The translations under genes were made by a program, and so were the position numbers. Below the pieces are notes generated by a model. That model saw only the letters and a list, made by a program, of their open reading frames with translations, searched no databases and was not told the origin of the DNA. From the NCBI RefSeq assembly GCF_901709675.1, contig NC_051098.1:12174918-12238917 (forward strand): a DNA stretch of 64,000 nt, read 5' to 3'. This DNA is from Syngnathus acus. Taxonomy: Eukaryota; Chordata; Actinopteri; Syngnathiformes; Syngnathidae. The stretch's first letter is position 1. Every line of letters starts with the position of its first letter. Of this stretch, positions 49,421-61,429 are shown piece after piece.

Positions 49421-50133
49421 ATGTTCAAGAGCTAGCATTGAGTGATTACTTGTTTGGATAGACTCTTCTGAATTATGATAAGCCTTATAGAAAATGGATG
49501 AATTTTTTAATTGTTGCGATCCAAATGATGAGAAGGGAAACTTTCACTGAAAGGCAAGTGACACAAAATATATTGGCTTGACTAGAGTGAAGTACTGTCC
49601 TGCATCCAAGTGATCAGGTGTCAATGTTTTGCAGGTCATGGTCGCACCGTAGAGTGCTTTGTTAATTTTTAATGTTATGACAGTTCTACTTTCCAGAGTC
49701 TGACACATTTTCATCACTTCATTTGGCGATTTTGCACAATCAGCTGATTTCAGTTCGAGTCTTTTCTGTACCAGCTTTGGTGTGCTTGGACTGTGGATGG
49801 CTCAGGTTGCTTCAGAACAGGTAATGCTATCCAGAAGTGACCCCCATCCATGGAATTGCTGTTTGATACTGGACTGCATAAATCATTTTTGTAAATTACA
49901 CCTAAAGAGATAGCAAATGGCCCCTGTGTTGCGTTCAGAACCACAAAGCGAATTCAGGTCCCCCCGTGCCGTGCAAAGTCCCCTGTGTAGTTTTCCAGAA
50001 ACTGGACCCGGGTGCTGATGAATAAAACATCCTCCCCAAGGGCGACGGGCAGATCTGTTCCCCTGTAGATGGATCAGCTGTATAGGCACCATGTAGTCAC
50101 AGCCAAGATCCACACTGAGATTGTACAGGCAGC
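49421..50133. other. Intergenic region with antisense exon-like segment
   Basis: The first 330 bp shows nothing recognisable. From 50,062 down to 49,750 on the minus strand there is a 104-codon frame after a plausible acceptor, broken by a single TGA; see findings. It lies immediately upstream of the CCDC195-like gene in the opposite direction. Confidence 0.5.
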
Positions 50134-51181
50134 ATGTTAAACGCCGGGCAGCACCACGAGGTCCTGGGGCACGACCCGCACCAAGAACCCGCCGCGCTCT
50201 TTGGGAAGCCCTGGTTCTGGCAGCGCAGCAGCGGCGCCATGGAGGGAACCCGCACCTTGGCCCGTGTCATCATGGAGATGCGGGAGGAGATCAGGAAGTT
50301 AGAGCAGAACCGAGTGCTGACAAAGGACCAGGAACAAGACCAGGAGCAGACACAGGAAGGGGTTTTAGAGGAAGAGCATGAAAACCCAAGTGGGAATCTC
50401 AGGAGAAATGCATCTGCTCCCATTCTAAAGCGACAATTTAAGGAATGTGAAGGTAGCTATCATCATTTAAAAAAAAATTATATATACTTTCAACCCATCA
50501 CTGCTATCTTGCATGTCTTTTCCCCCTCAGAAAATGTCATGACAGTTCGAAGGTATTCCAGGAGCTCAAGCACACCTGGGATGACACAGACCAAGGGTAT
50601 AGTGGACCCCTGGGAACGACTGAGCCACTTTGGATGGGGGCGTCTACAGGAGGAGGTCCGGGGAGGAAATGGCAACCCGGATCACTCTGTCAGCAGTGAC
50701 GTGGCCTCAGCGAAAAACAGGACATCCCTTCAGGAATGTGTGCAAAAGACTAGGTGAGCAAGCATGTGTAATGGACACTTCATTAGGTACGGCTGCACAT
50801 TGATGAACTGAGCTGAATTCAGAATTTTTATCACAAAAATAACAAGATGGTCAGTGGGATGCAATGTGCAGCAATGATTTTGCCCAAAAATGGACAATAT
50901 ATTTTGTAAAAACTAGGCCAAGCTTGAAACGCTTCCTGTTTTTATGCTGCCATCTAGTGGTTGAAAGCTGAATTATAATAAAAAAAACATTGCAATCAAA
51001 ATCAGGTTCTAAAAATGTGACACCCCTGTTCCTCTTCTTTGTCCCCCCCGGCAGAGCCAAAGTGAAAACAGTCACATTTCTTCTACCAGTGGACGACATC
51101 TACACCAGCAAACCAGTACTGTCCAAGCCTCAGGAGCCCACAACCACCAAGCTGACCCCCATAACTGATACCGAGTCGTGA
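50134..51181 (+). CDS. CCDC195-like coiled-coil protein
   Basis: Three exons (50134-50452, 50531-50753, 51055-51181) join in phase to 222 residues. The function is unknown. Three blocks resemble remembered mammalian CCDC195 in order: an N-terminal helix (MEMREEIRKLEQNRVL, short predicted coiled coil), a middle block ENVMTVRRYSRSSST followed by VDPWERL, and a C-terminal block KVKTVTFLLPVDD. Mammalian CCDC195 begins at the equivalent of Met36 (50,239), which has a strong GCGCCATGG context. The longer start at 50,134 is kept because the intervening codons are open and GC-rich at third positions. It follows dock10 in the same direction; I recall CCDC195 lying near DOCK10 in human, which would fit, but this needs checking. 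Confidence 0.7.
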
Positions 51182-52116
51182 GAGGAACAAAAGTGGCCAC
51201 TTGCATGAAGACGATTGTAGGAACTCTAAATGAGGTCACAGTCTTTTTTTTTTTTTCTTCTAAGTCACCTTAAATTGCTTTGGGTGTTCACGAATCGATT
51301 TGATCACAGCGGTGCAACATAAGTAATCGGCGTCCAGTTACACACCGATGTTGAGACATTTGCACACATGATCACATGTGCTGTGGTCAAGTGTTTTGGA
51401 ACCTCACAGGAGACTGACCCATTTTTTCTTACAGGCACTTTAAGTCTATGACCGATGTATTATTCATTCACTCTTTTAAATTGAAATGAGAGGGGCTCAC
51501 GTGTGGCACCTGCGGGACACAACATTAAGTACACTTGCACAATAGTGGTGCTTTGTTTTTTTTTTGTACAATTTTGAAGACTATCACAGCTAAAAGCCCA
51601 AATTGACAAATTTAAGAAAATAGAATATTATATAGGAAACAATCCAAATAATTACTCATAAATTAATATATGTAGGTTTTTAAATTGACCTATGAAATAC
51701 ATTTTCACTAATGCACCTAAAATGCAGTAATTCTAAATTATGTAATACCTGTAAAAAAAAAAAGTTAAATCCCCACTCTCAAATATATGTCTTTTTATTT
51801 AAGAAGTCAAAGCTAAAAAAAAAAAAAAAAATCATCAATCAACACAAGGAATGGTTTTACAACACAAGGCAGACTTGTCGGCACCATTTTTTTGTTATAG
51901 ATTGTGGAATGTACTGCATTGAAGTGCAGAAAAAAACAGTTGAGGTAAATGCTTTAATGGTTATAAAAAGTCTCCACACCCCTGTTCGGTCTCGAGTCTG
52001 TAAACCCTTTTATAATCCACAGCTGAGTTGTAGCAAACATTGAGCCAAAGTGACAAGAGGGATTTGTTAAGATGCACTTTAAAATGGATTTGGGTTCATT
52101 TGTAGTATTCATTTCT
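51182..52116. other. Intergenic region between convergent ccdc195-like and cep57 genes
   Basis: This is AT-rich DNA holding the two 3' UTRs, with A-runs and T-runs. No gene was recognised. Confidence 0.7.
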
Positions 52117-54536
52117 CTATGTTAAAGATGTCTGCAGAGCTTTCATATCCTTGAGCAGCCTGAGAGTGTGCTTGCTATTTTCTCCTGGTTTGACTGCGCT
52201 CACTCTGGTTGGATTCTTCCGGCACGCCTCCTTTTTTAATTTCCTCATCTATAGACATCACATGTAAATGTTATGAAATAAACGAATGTCTTGGGCTAAC
52301 ACGTTTTTGCGCGTGTGCCTACCTGAATTTTGTGCCTGTAGATTTTACTAATCTGTTCTCCTTTGCGTTCCATTTTGAGGAGCAAGGTCTCCTGCTCGCG
52401 CTGTAGCTGTCTTCGCTCCTGCAGAGAACGACTGCGCTCCAGCTCGCGCATCAGCTCGTCTTGCTCTCTGGAAAAAAAAAAAAGGGGGGAAAGAAATCTG
52501 TGCTTTTTCCTTTTTTAAACAATTAAACAAAAAACAATGCACGCACAAGCTCATCATTCTGAGCTCCTCCTGCAGCGCCTGTAGAAGTTCCGACAGCTCC
52601 CCACTGGCGGAGGAGGCGGAGCCAGAGGAACCGTCCGAATGGCGCCGGTTTGTCCGACCCGAGCGGACGGCGTTGTTGTTTCTGGCGAGGACGCGGCTGT
52701 TGCACAGGTGAGGCTGGTGGCGCTTCAGGAGAGACAAAACCGACTGCACGTTGGCTCGGACCGAGTGGCTGCCGCTTACCGACTGCAACGATTCAAGTCC
52801 GTGTTAAAAAGAGGACAGGAAGTGGAGAAGTACAAGATGGTAGCTACCGTGCCGGTCACAAAAGGTACATCGTTGAGGTTCAGTTTGTAGTGAGGTTCCC
52901 AGTGGGAAGACTTATTCTAAAAAAAAATAATAAATATGGTTAGTCTAGAAACTAGTAGTTTCCTATGTCCAACATACCTTTAAAATTGACTTCCTGTCTT
53001 CGGGATGCGGCGAAGTCGACTGCAGCAGGATTCTGTTGACCTCCAAACCCGACTGCAGCTGAGGAACAGATGACAAGCGTGAAGAAGCCCATGCAGGTGA
53101 GCATGTTAAAATTACTGGTTTACCTGGTTTGCTTTATCCTGGACCAACTTTCTCTGGTGCTCCTCTTCCTGCAGTTTCTGCTCCAACTCTTGAATCTTCA
53201 CCTGAGATGACGTCATAATTTTTTTAAATTTGAGAACCATTTATTGAGACTTCCTGTTTTGATGTAATGTCATCAAAACGGGCAGGAGTAATTCTTAATA
53301 AAGTCCCACTTGTTGTCTGCGGGCTCCCTCTAGTGGTAGACAAAAGAATCACTCCCCAAGTATTTGCTTGTACTAAATCGTTTCTTTCCTCCATACCTCA
53401 GCTTGGGCCTGAGTGCGTGTCAGTCTGAGATATTCCTGCTCCAGTCTTAATATTTTCTGCAGCTGGACACGCTCAGACTCCGTTGTGGTTTGTTCGTGCG
53501 TGGACCTCGGCGCATTTATGGTCACCTGAACACAAAATTAGGAAATCAGTAACTTGAACCACAAATGTTGTATGAACGTATATCAAGATTTTGAATTGAT
53601 TTTACTAACCTGCTGTTTTAAAAGGCTCTTCTTCTCTCCCTGGGCGTTGTGCAACATCTTCCTCATGTGATCCAGCTGACGCTCCAGATTCAGACAGCGA
53701 GACTCTGCAGCCGCAAGTTGGGTGACTAACGCTGCACGAACAACGCAACAGTTAATATTACCATAAGGTGCCTTTGGTTTCGTCATCACGCTCACCTTGG
53801 TTACAGTTGGACTGATTATTCGTCACTCTCCCCATGACCGTTTGGCTAGTTGAGGTCCTCAGACTCATCCTAGTGGTGTGTGGACGCGGTGTTTCTCTCC
53901 TTACGAGTTCGTCTCGTTTGCTCTCCAGCTCCAACTTCCGGATCTTTTCCTGGAGATGCCTCAATGCCGACAAGATGGCTGTGCAGACACAAGGGGAGGG
54001 TCCGGAGGGCAGATGTCAATGCAGCCAAGCAGTGTGGCATCATGTTGCAGTAACCATGGAGCTCTGAAACACACTCTGGTGCACCAATGCATGCAGAAAT
54101 GATGTGCATAAAATGACAAATAACCTGCACTGTTGGTCTCAGGATAGCCTTTGCTGGGTGATGGAGGTCGATGGGGTACATGAACGTCACTTGGTGGGTT
54201 GATGAAAGGCCGGGGCGCGGGGTATTCCTGATAAGACGGCAATGGCTGGCAGTCACTCGCAGCTCCATGAAGAACTGGATGCAACCTCTGCAATCATGTT
54301 AATATCAGAACTGTATTAACACCAATATAAAGGATAATGCTACATAACACCGTCGTCACAATAGGAGCAATGCAACATTAAAAATATATATATTGTAAAT
54401 CCCTGCATTATCCGTCTTAAGCTGTAAAAACATCAACGACAAGCAGGATTGTGACTTAAGATCGTTTTGAGCACGTTTAAGATACCTCTCGCGCGGACTT
54501 TCCAGCAACAGCAGATGTTGTTGACACATTCGCCAT
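52117..54536 (-). CDS. cep57: Centrosomal protein of 57 kDa, 11 exons
   Basis: Exons in transcript order: 54486-54536, 54125-54287, 53796-53978, 53610-53731, 53397-53525, 53124-53201, 52978-53058, 52848-52916, 52547-52782, 52323-52467 and 52117-52248. They total 1389 nt (462 residues; human is about 500). Cep57 is a pericentriolar-material scaffold protein needed for centriole engagement, microtubule anchoring and spindle integrity. Diagnostic blocks are PSKGYPETNSA then ILSALRHLQEKIRKLELE, LERQLDHMRKML, LQSGLEVNRILLQ, VPFVTGT, LSELLQALQEELRMM and the end VKPGENSKHTLRLLKDMKAL. These ends match Cep57 rather than Cep57L1. The N-terminal half is the centrosome-localisation coiled coil and the C-terminal half the microtubule-binding part. 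Residues about 85-130 look Ser/Thr-rich instead of helical. It is divergent from mre11. Confidence 0.93.
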
Positions 54537-55345
54537 GAAGTGCAGTCGTTCCAAGAAGCACAAAAAGTCACAAAGTGGTAAGGATATTTAAAAAACTAAA
54601 TCAACAGCTGTACCCCGATGTTAACTCATCTTGTAGAACAAGAACAAAAACAAAAAGGCATTTGTGCTCAGTTAACCGTGGTTTCTAAAAGGGTGTGAGT
54701 GTTCTACCACTACGCGTAACCCGTGAGATGTGTCGTTGCGGACAAATTTCCATGCGCGTTTCAACGGTTTGTCTCTGTACTTAAATCGAACACACATATT
54801 TACTTACAGGAAGTGTAGTTTTCGCTAAACGGATATTGCGTATTTCATGCAGACGATACTTTAAAATAAAACTACAATACCCACAACCACGAAGAATGAA
54901 GGCGTGGGTTAGCTAGACTTGCCGGGAGTTTCACAGCATGTTTTGGGTCTTCTAAAAGTGCTTGGTGAGTGATTTTAATTACTTTGTGAATGTTTATTGC
55001 ATTTACACCATACAAGCACGTTTATCTAACAGCGAACACTTTAAAGTTGAAGATGTTCAGTTATAAATGTAAACATAAAGCTAGTGCTAGCAATTAGAAT
55101 CGTCCTCGTATTAAAGCTAGAACAGCACCTGTATAATCGATGGAAGGCTAATAACGGAGCTGTGCTTTTGCTAAAGACATTTCTTTAGTTAACTCTGATG
55201 GAGTTGCTTTCCATGAAACTAAATAGATAGATGGATAGGTAGATGGACGCTGAAATCCAAAAGTATTTTCATTTAATTCTGGTTTTATTGTGCTTTATAC
55301 AGCAAGGATTTCAATCTCGTGTGAGCAGATCATTTTGTCAGTGTC
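54537..55345. promoter_or_regulatory. Bidirectional promoter region, cep57 / mre11
   Basis: Only 809 bp separate the two start codons, with genes pointing apart. An ETS-type CAGGAAGTG lies at 54,807-54,815, and a ZNF143/THAP11-like ACTACAATACCCACAA at 54,871-54,886. A GTGAGT donor after 54,962 suggests a non-coding first exon of mre11 ending there, so the real promoter is probably 54,700-54,950. No TATA box is apparent. Confidence 0.6.
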
Positions 55346-58300
55346 ATGTCTTCAGACAACGCCTTGTAAGTTCAATAAAAATATTTTTCTTTATAAATGT
55401 CAGTAAAATCTTTTGTACTGTAATTGTGCTTGTCCTTTGTTAGAATAATGTTGCATCTCCTAATGGATCGTGTTTATATATAGCCTATGTGCACATCCAG
55501 GACTTGACTGAGTGTTTATCTCTCTAGGGATGATGAGGACACCTTTAAGATCCTGATTGCTACCGATATTCACCTCGGATACCTGGAAAAAGACGCCGTC
55601 CGCGGCGGCGACTCCTACACCGCATTCGACGAGATCCTGAAATGTGCCAAGACAAATCAAGTAACACTCGCCTATTAATTATACTGTCTAAGAGGTATTC
55701 GTTTGCCTCCATGTTTTCACATAGAAAATAATTGAAATACAGAACCTTGTTTGCTTCCAGGTGGATTTCATCCTACTTGGAGGTGATTTGTTCCATGAAA
55801 ACAAGCCGACGCGCCGATGCCTCCACACGTGTATCACTATGCTGAGAAAATACTGCATGGGAGACACGCCCATACACTTCAACATACTCAGTGACCAGAC
55901 GGTTAATTTCAACACTACACAGTAAGTCCATTGGCATGTTTCCTTCCACGTCCTGTTCAATGCACACCATGTGATGTTTTCCTCTGTGTATTCAGGTTCC
56001 CCTGGGTTAATTATCAGGATGAAAATCTAAATATCTCCATTCCCGTGTTTAGCATTCATGGTAACCACGACGACCCGACCGGGGTGAGTCTCTTCTGTTA
56101 CAGTTTGCAATAGCGGCAACACATTTTTTTTTAATCTATATGGTTTGACAAAGGAAGTCGTTCCCCTCACTTCAATGTAGTTCATACGTTGGCGCCAAAG
56201 CATTGCTTTTACAGCAGATATGGCAGGAATCACTGGACTCACAAGATTCGCATGTTTGTTGTCTAATGTGGTGGTGTTCTCTTGAAGGCTGAAGGTTTGT
56301 GTGCGTTGGATCTGCTGAGTGCGTCCGGGCTCGTGAACCACTTCGGTCACTCTCAGTCGGTGGAGAAAATTGAGATCAGCCCCATCCTTTTGCAGAAAGG
56401 CAACAGCAAGCTGGCTTTATATGGTCTTGGTACGTGTGTCGTTCCCAACTTATGTTAAAGTCTTGATGCGTTGTGTTAATGTATGCGTGGTGCGTTTTTG
56501 TAGGCTCCATCCCAGATGAGCGTCTGTACAGGATGTTTGTAAATAATCAGGTGACAATGTTGCGTCCCAAAGAAGACCAGGACGAGTGGTTTAACCTGTT
56601 TGCTATTCACCAGAACAGGTATGGAACGACTTCATTTGCTACACTTTGACAATTACCACTCTAATAAATTGTTGCCCATCATTTTATGCCTATGTGTCCA
56701 GGAGTAAGCACGGCCCCACAAACTACATCCCTGAACAGTTCCTGGATGAATTCCTCGACTTGGTGGTGTGGGGTCACGAGCACGAGTGTCTGATCGCGCC
56801 GAGCAGAAACGAACAGCAGCTCTTCTACGTAACGCAGCCCGGCAGCTCCGTAGCCACCTCGCTGTCTCCTGGCGAGGCGACCAAGAAGTAACAAAATCAT
56901 ACTTTCATGCAAGCTATTGTCAAAGGCTGTAGCGGCCATATCACTCTTCTTATGTGTAGACACATAGGCTTGCTGAGGGTCAAAGGGCGTAAAATGAACC
57001 TGCAGAAGATCCCGCTGAAGACGGTGCGCCAGTTCTTAATCCAAGATGTGGTGCTCTCAGATTACCAGGATGTGTTCACGTCGGATACGCCCAATGTCAT
57101 AAAGAAGGTGGAGAGCCTTTGCCACGCCAAGGTAGCGACGATTCACAGCCCCATAATGTGCCGAGATCATAAATTCTTTATGTGCTACAAATAATGTTTT
57201 GTTATCTGCGCCTGCATTGCAGGTCAACGAGTTGCTCGAAGAAGCCGAGAGGGAGCGACTGGGATGCCCGCTCACCCCCGAGAAACCGCTCATCCGCCTC
57301 AGGGTTAGCTCAAGCCGCTCCCAAAAAACTGGCATCCACTCCTCTCTCATATATGAACCTTCTCCTCAGGTGGACTACACCGGCGGATTTGAGACCTTCA
57401 ACACGTCCCGCTTCAGTCAGAAATACGTGGACCGCGTGGCTAACCCCAAAGACCTCATTCACTTTCTGCGATGTAGAGTGAAAAAGGAGGAAGTCAAAGG
57501 TTAAATTGGATACTGTACACAGCAGCAGCGGGGTCCGCCATTTCATTAAATGCCCTGCATGTGTTCTCCTTAGATGAATTCAATGTCGACTACAGCAAGG
57601 TACTAAAAACGACTGCGGTTGAGGGGCTGAGAGTGGAGGACCTGGTGAAGCAGTACTTTGAAGCTACTGAGAAGGTGCAATACAAACACACAAAATAAAA
57701 TGGAGTAAAATCAGCACAACTTTTTTCTGCATCATCTTCTTTTTGAATGTTTTCCATGTTACCCCACAGAAGGTGCAACTGTCCCTCCTGTCTGAACACG
57801 GCATGGGCAAAGCCATTCAGGAGTTTGTAGACAAAGACGAGAAAGACGCCATCGAGGAGCTGATCACCTACCAGCTGGAGAAGACGCAGCGCCACCTCCA
57901 GGGCCGGAGTGTGATCTCAGAGCAAGAGATCGACACCGAGGTCAGCGCTCGGCATTTCAACGAAAAGTGTGTTCGGTGGCAGTAAACCAGCTCATAAGTG
58001 TGTTACTGTGTGCTTCAGATCAAGCAACTCAAAGAGTCCAAAAAGTCCACAGCGGAGGAAGAAAATGAAATCAAAGAGGTTTGTAAGCTGATCAATGGCG
58101 GCCTTGAGATGTTTACATCCATTGCACTCTCCCGTCACTTTTAGGCGATTAACAGAGCCAAAGCTCACCGCTTGGAGCGTGGAGAGACCTCACTGGACAT
58201 CAACATGTCAGACCCGCTTAGCGACGTGGATTCCGACCAGGATGTCGCACCTGCCAGAGGAAGAGGACGAGGGGCCAGAGGGCGGGGACGAGGGAGAGGT

Positions 58301-59501
58301 GAGTCCTCAGCTGATGATGCACAGGTTTACTCTAACATTTATTTCCGTTTTTCACAATATGGTGAAGCCATGGCTCTTGGGAAAGTAGTAATTGATCTTA
58401 AGGAAGATAAAATCAACAGGCAGAGAATTTAGGAAACAGTATCTTTTTAAATCTAGCTTTATTTGAGTTTGTTGAGTCATACTCCTCCTAGACATTAGGG
58501 GACGCTTGTCTTATGCACACCAGCCCTGTTATTTTCTTGAGGTTTCTAAAATATTTGTCTCTATTTGAATAAGATGCTCTGTATTCAAAATGTTGAATAG
58601 TTTGAAGTAGTCTGCCTTTTTTTTTTCATAAACTTTACAAAGCTACATAATAAAAAGGACTTGTCACAAAGAAGAAAGCAACAATAGAAGATTACAAAAA
58701 GTTGTATCGAATATTTTTGATTTGAAATCATCTGTCACCCAGCAGGTGCTAAAGCCTCTGAGCCAAAATCCTCCACACGAGGAGCTTCCAAGAAAACCTC
58801 GATGACGAGCCAGAGCAGAAGCATCATGCAAGGTGGGCGAGATTGTGTGTTAGCGTTACATAGCATTCAAGTTTGACCTCCACTTTGTCCTTTTGTTCAA
58901 CATTTCAAGCACCGTCCCAAAGACCTTCTCGGAACACATCGACCGCATCTTATGCAGAAAATGATGTAAGGCAGACACTCCAGTCATAGTTCACATCTTG
59001 GTTTTTTTTTTGTTTTTTTTAATATCATCTCTCCTTTTCCACTTTTTCAGCTAACCATTGATGACTCAGATGACGAGGTACCTGTAATGAAAGCTCGGCC
59101 GTCCTCCAGGTATTTTTGTTTTTCTTGACAAATCAGTTTATCAGTTTTCTTTTTTTATCTGCACCATGCTTTGCCCTCGCCTCCTATTCCAAACATGCCA
59201 TTTTAAACGGTTGGTTCAAATCAGCGTCTCTTCTTAATCACCTCAGAACCACGCCGTCATCATCGTCGTCATCGTTCATGCGTCAGGGCTCTCAGAGTCA
59301 AAGTCAGACGTCCAAAGGAGTGACTTTTGATGACAGTGACGATGAGGTAAACCAGTGCTACGTTTCGTCTTCTACACATTTCATAACCAGATAACCTTTG
59401 CTTTTGTTATTTTCCCACGCTCAGCTGTTTATCTTTTGTTTTTTTTCCCCTTAATCCAGGATGATCCCTTTAAAGGCCCTGCCCAGCGTGCAAGGAGATA
59501 A
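55346..59501 (+). CDS. mre11: Double-strand-break repair nuclease MRE11, 19 exons
   Basis: Exons: 55346-55365, 55528-55660, 55761-55921, 55996-56083, 56288-56429, 56504-56618, 56702-56887, 56960-57131, 57223-57303, 57370-57499, 57574-57674, 57770-57940, 58019-58078, 58145-58298, 58746-58832, 58910-58965, 59051-59109, 59247-59346 and 59460-59501. They total 2058 nt (685 residues; human 708). Mre11 is the Mn-dependent endo/3'-5' exonuclease of the MRN complex with Rad50 and Nbs1; it senses and resects breaks and activates ATM. Active-site residues align by position with human: D20 and H22 in ATDIHLG, D60 in [11 protein letters not shown]128-H129 in GNHDDPTG, the HQNR histidine, and both histidines of WGHEHEC. 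A Gly-Arg-rich motif sits near residues 556-575, and the tail ends [13 protein letters not shown]. All key residues are present. Confidence 0.98.
58299..58745 (+). other. mre11: mre11 intron 14
   Basis: A 447-nt AT-rich intron following the Gly-Arg motif exon; nothing else was recognised. It ends in a CAGCAG tandem acceptor. Confidence 0.8.
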
Positions 59502-61429
59502 TTCTAGCTGCTTCCCACATGCTGTAAAAAAAAAAAAAAGGTCTTGTTCTTAATGTTGTTTGGCTACACACTTAAGTTTAAATGCTGTTATGGATCTACG
59601 TATGTTGCTTTAAGAGCCTCTAAGCTGCATGTCAAGGTTTTTCTACCGCTCCAAACAGTAGGATCATTAAGAGTTCTTAATTACATCCGTTTTAATGAAT
59701 AGATAAAGCCGGATATTAAAAATGTTGCATACAACCTTTGATTTGTAGGTTTTTTTTTTCTTCCAAAAGTCAAAACAGTGGGAGTTAAATTGATCCCCGC
59801 AGAGGAAAATGTTCCAGATAAGACTGAAAATTGCAATACACAGTTAAAGATGTTTTCAGGTTTCTACTTGCAGTGTGAAATCTGACCCGCAATGATTGTT
59901 TGGCTCCTTTATTGTTCATAGTTTATATAAGAGAACTGCCCTGTTGTCATCGGGTCAGGGTGTGCCAAAGAGAACCAAATAGAACAAAAAATATCCAATT
60001 TCGTCTGTTAAGTTATCACTAAAATCTTGATTGTGTAAAGCAGCTCAAAGCATTACTTTTTTTTCCGACATGACATATTTAAAACATAAAATATATATAT
60101 ATTAAAAAAAGTAACCGGTAAGTTATGTACTGAATGAAGTGTTTGGTGAGTGCATTACAATTTTGGCAAGTCTTTATTACTCACATATTTACAAAAACAT
60201 ACAAATAGTAAGATGGGCACAGCAAAATTATCTCTTATGACATCAGTTTTTCATTCGATATTTTACTGCTTATCACATAGCCAGTCTTATTTAATCACCA
60301 ACTACTTCTACGACTATATTTATTTTATTTTGTATTCCTACAAGTGTTACCATGACTAAACCTTCAACGTGCACAGATATGAAGAAGTGGTTGGGAACAG
60401 ATTCGGAATATAAAAACCGAGTGAGTTCATGCTTCAGTGAACTTAATTTCAATCTACTTGAATTATTTACCTGGGTGATGTCAAGTAATTCCCATTTTAG
60501 ACTTAAAGTGCTTGGTTGAATTATTCTACTATATGCTAAAATGACGCAACTGAAGCATTGCCATCAATGATTTCAACCAGTGCATTAATAAAAGACATTA
60601 ACCTGAATTGTTCCCTATGTGAGACTTGATATCATATCATAGCTAGTGTATGATGTCATCATAGCACATACACAATAAATTGCAAGTCATTAAAGTAAGA
60701 TAAGGGACATTCCAGGATTGGAGGACACTTGTGTAAGTTTCCCTGAGGGAAGAAAAAAAAACCTAACTAGTAAAAAATGATTCCTAAATAATTCTCTATT
60801 GTCATTGCCTTTTGATGACCAACTTGCATGTCAAATTTAACAAATACAAATGTTGTGAATATTATTTTTGGGTATGATTTAGGGAACAGTTTTTGTCAGT
60901 CTCTAATTGTTGTAACGTTTTGTTTTAGAACAAATATATTTAAGATTATAGTAATCACCCTGAAATTATTAAAATAGACACAATAAAAACACTTGTAGCC
61001 TTCTAGAAGAACAAAAAAAAATTATTAAGTACTCTCTTCATTTTGCTTGTTTTTGGACAATATAATATATATGGTTTGTTACCTGTTTTATTTTTAATTG
61101 ACAAAAAAAAAAGTCATGGTAGTTTTTTTTTTTTCCAAGTTCTGTTCTTAAATTGTCCACCAATTCTAGAATGGCTCATTAGAATATTCAGTAGGCCTAC
61201 GTCGAATGCTTGGATGAAATCTATGCAGACATTTATCTAACATAGTTTGTGCAGTTAAGATAATGTCTGCTTGGGATATCCCGTGCAATCCGGTGAATCA
61301 CACATTCACAACCTGAAATAAGCATCAATGTACGTGCTCCTCATTCCGCATTCATTTGTCTCTCGCCACTTGGAAACCAAATCTTCACTTGCGGTTTTGT
61401 CTTGCAGTACCTTGTCGAGTTTAACGTCA
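59502..61429. other. Intergenic / 3' UTR region between mre11 and the protease gene
   Basis: AT-rich DNA between two convergent genes, with poly(A) and poly(T) runs and TA-rich stretches. No further coding sequence was recognised. Confidence 0.7.

Noticed and set aside
52117-54536. Cep57-like 1 (cep57l1) instead of cep57
   Set aside because: The SPSKGYPETNSA start and the VKPGENSKHTLRLLKDM end match Cep57 as I remember it and not Cep57L1.
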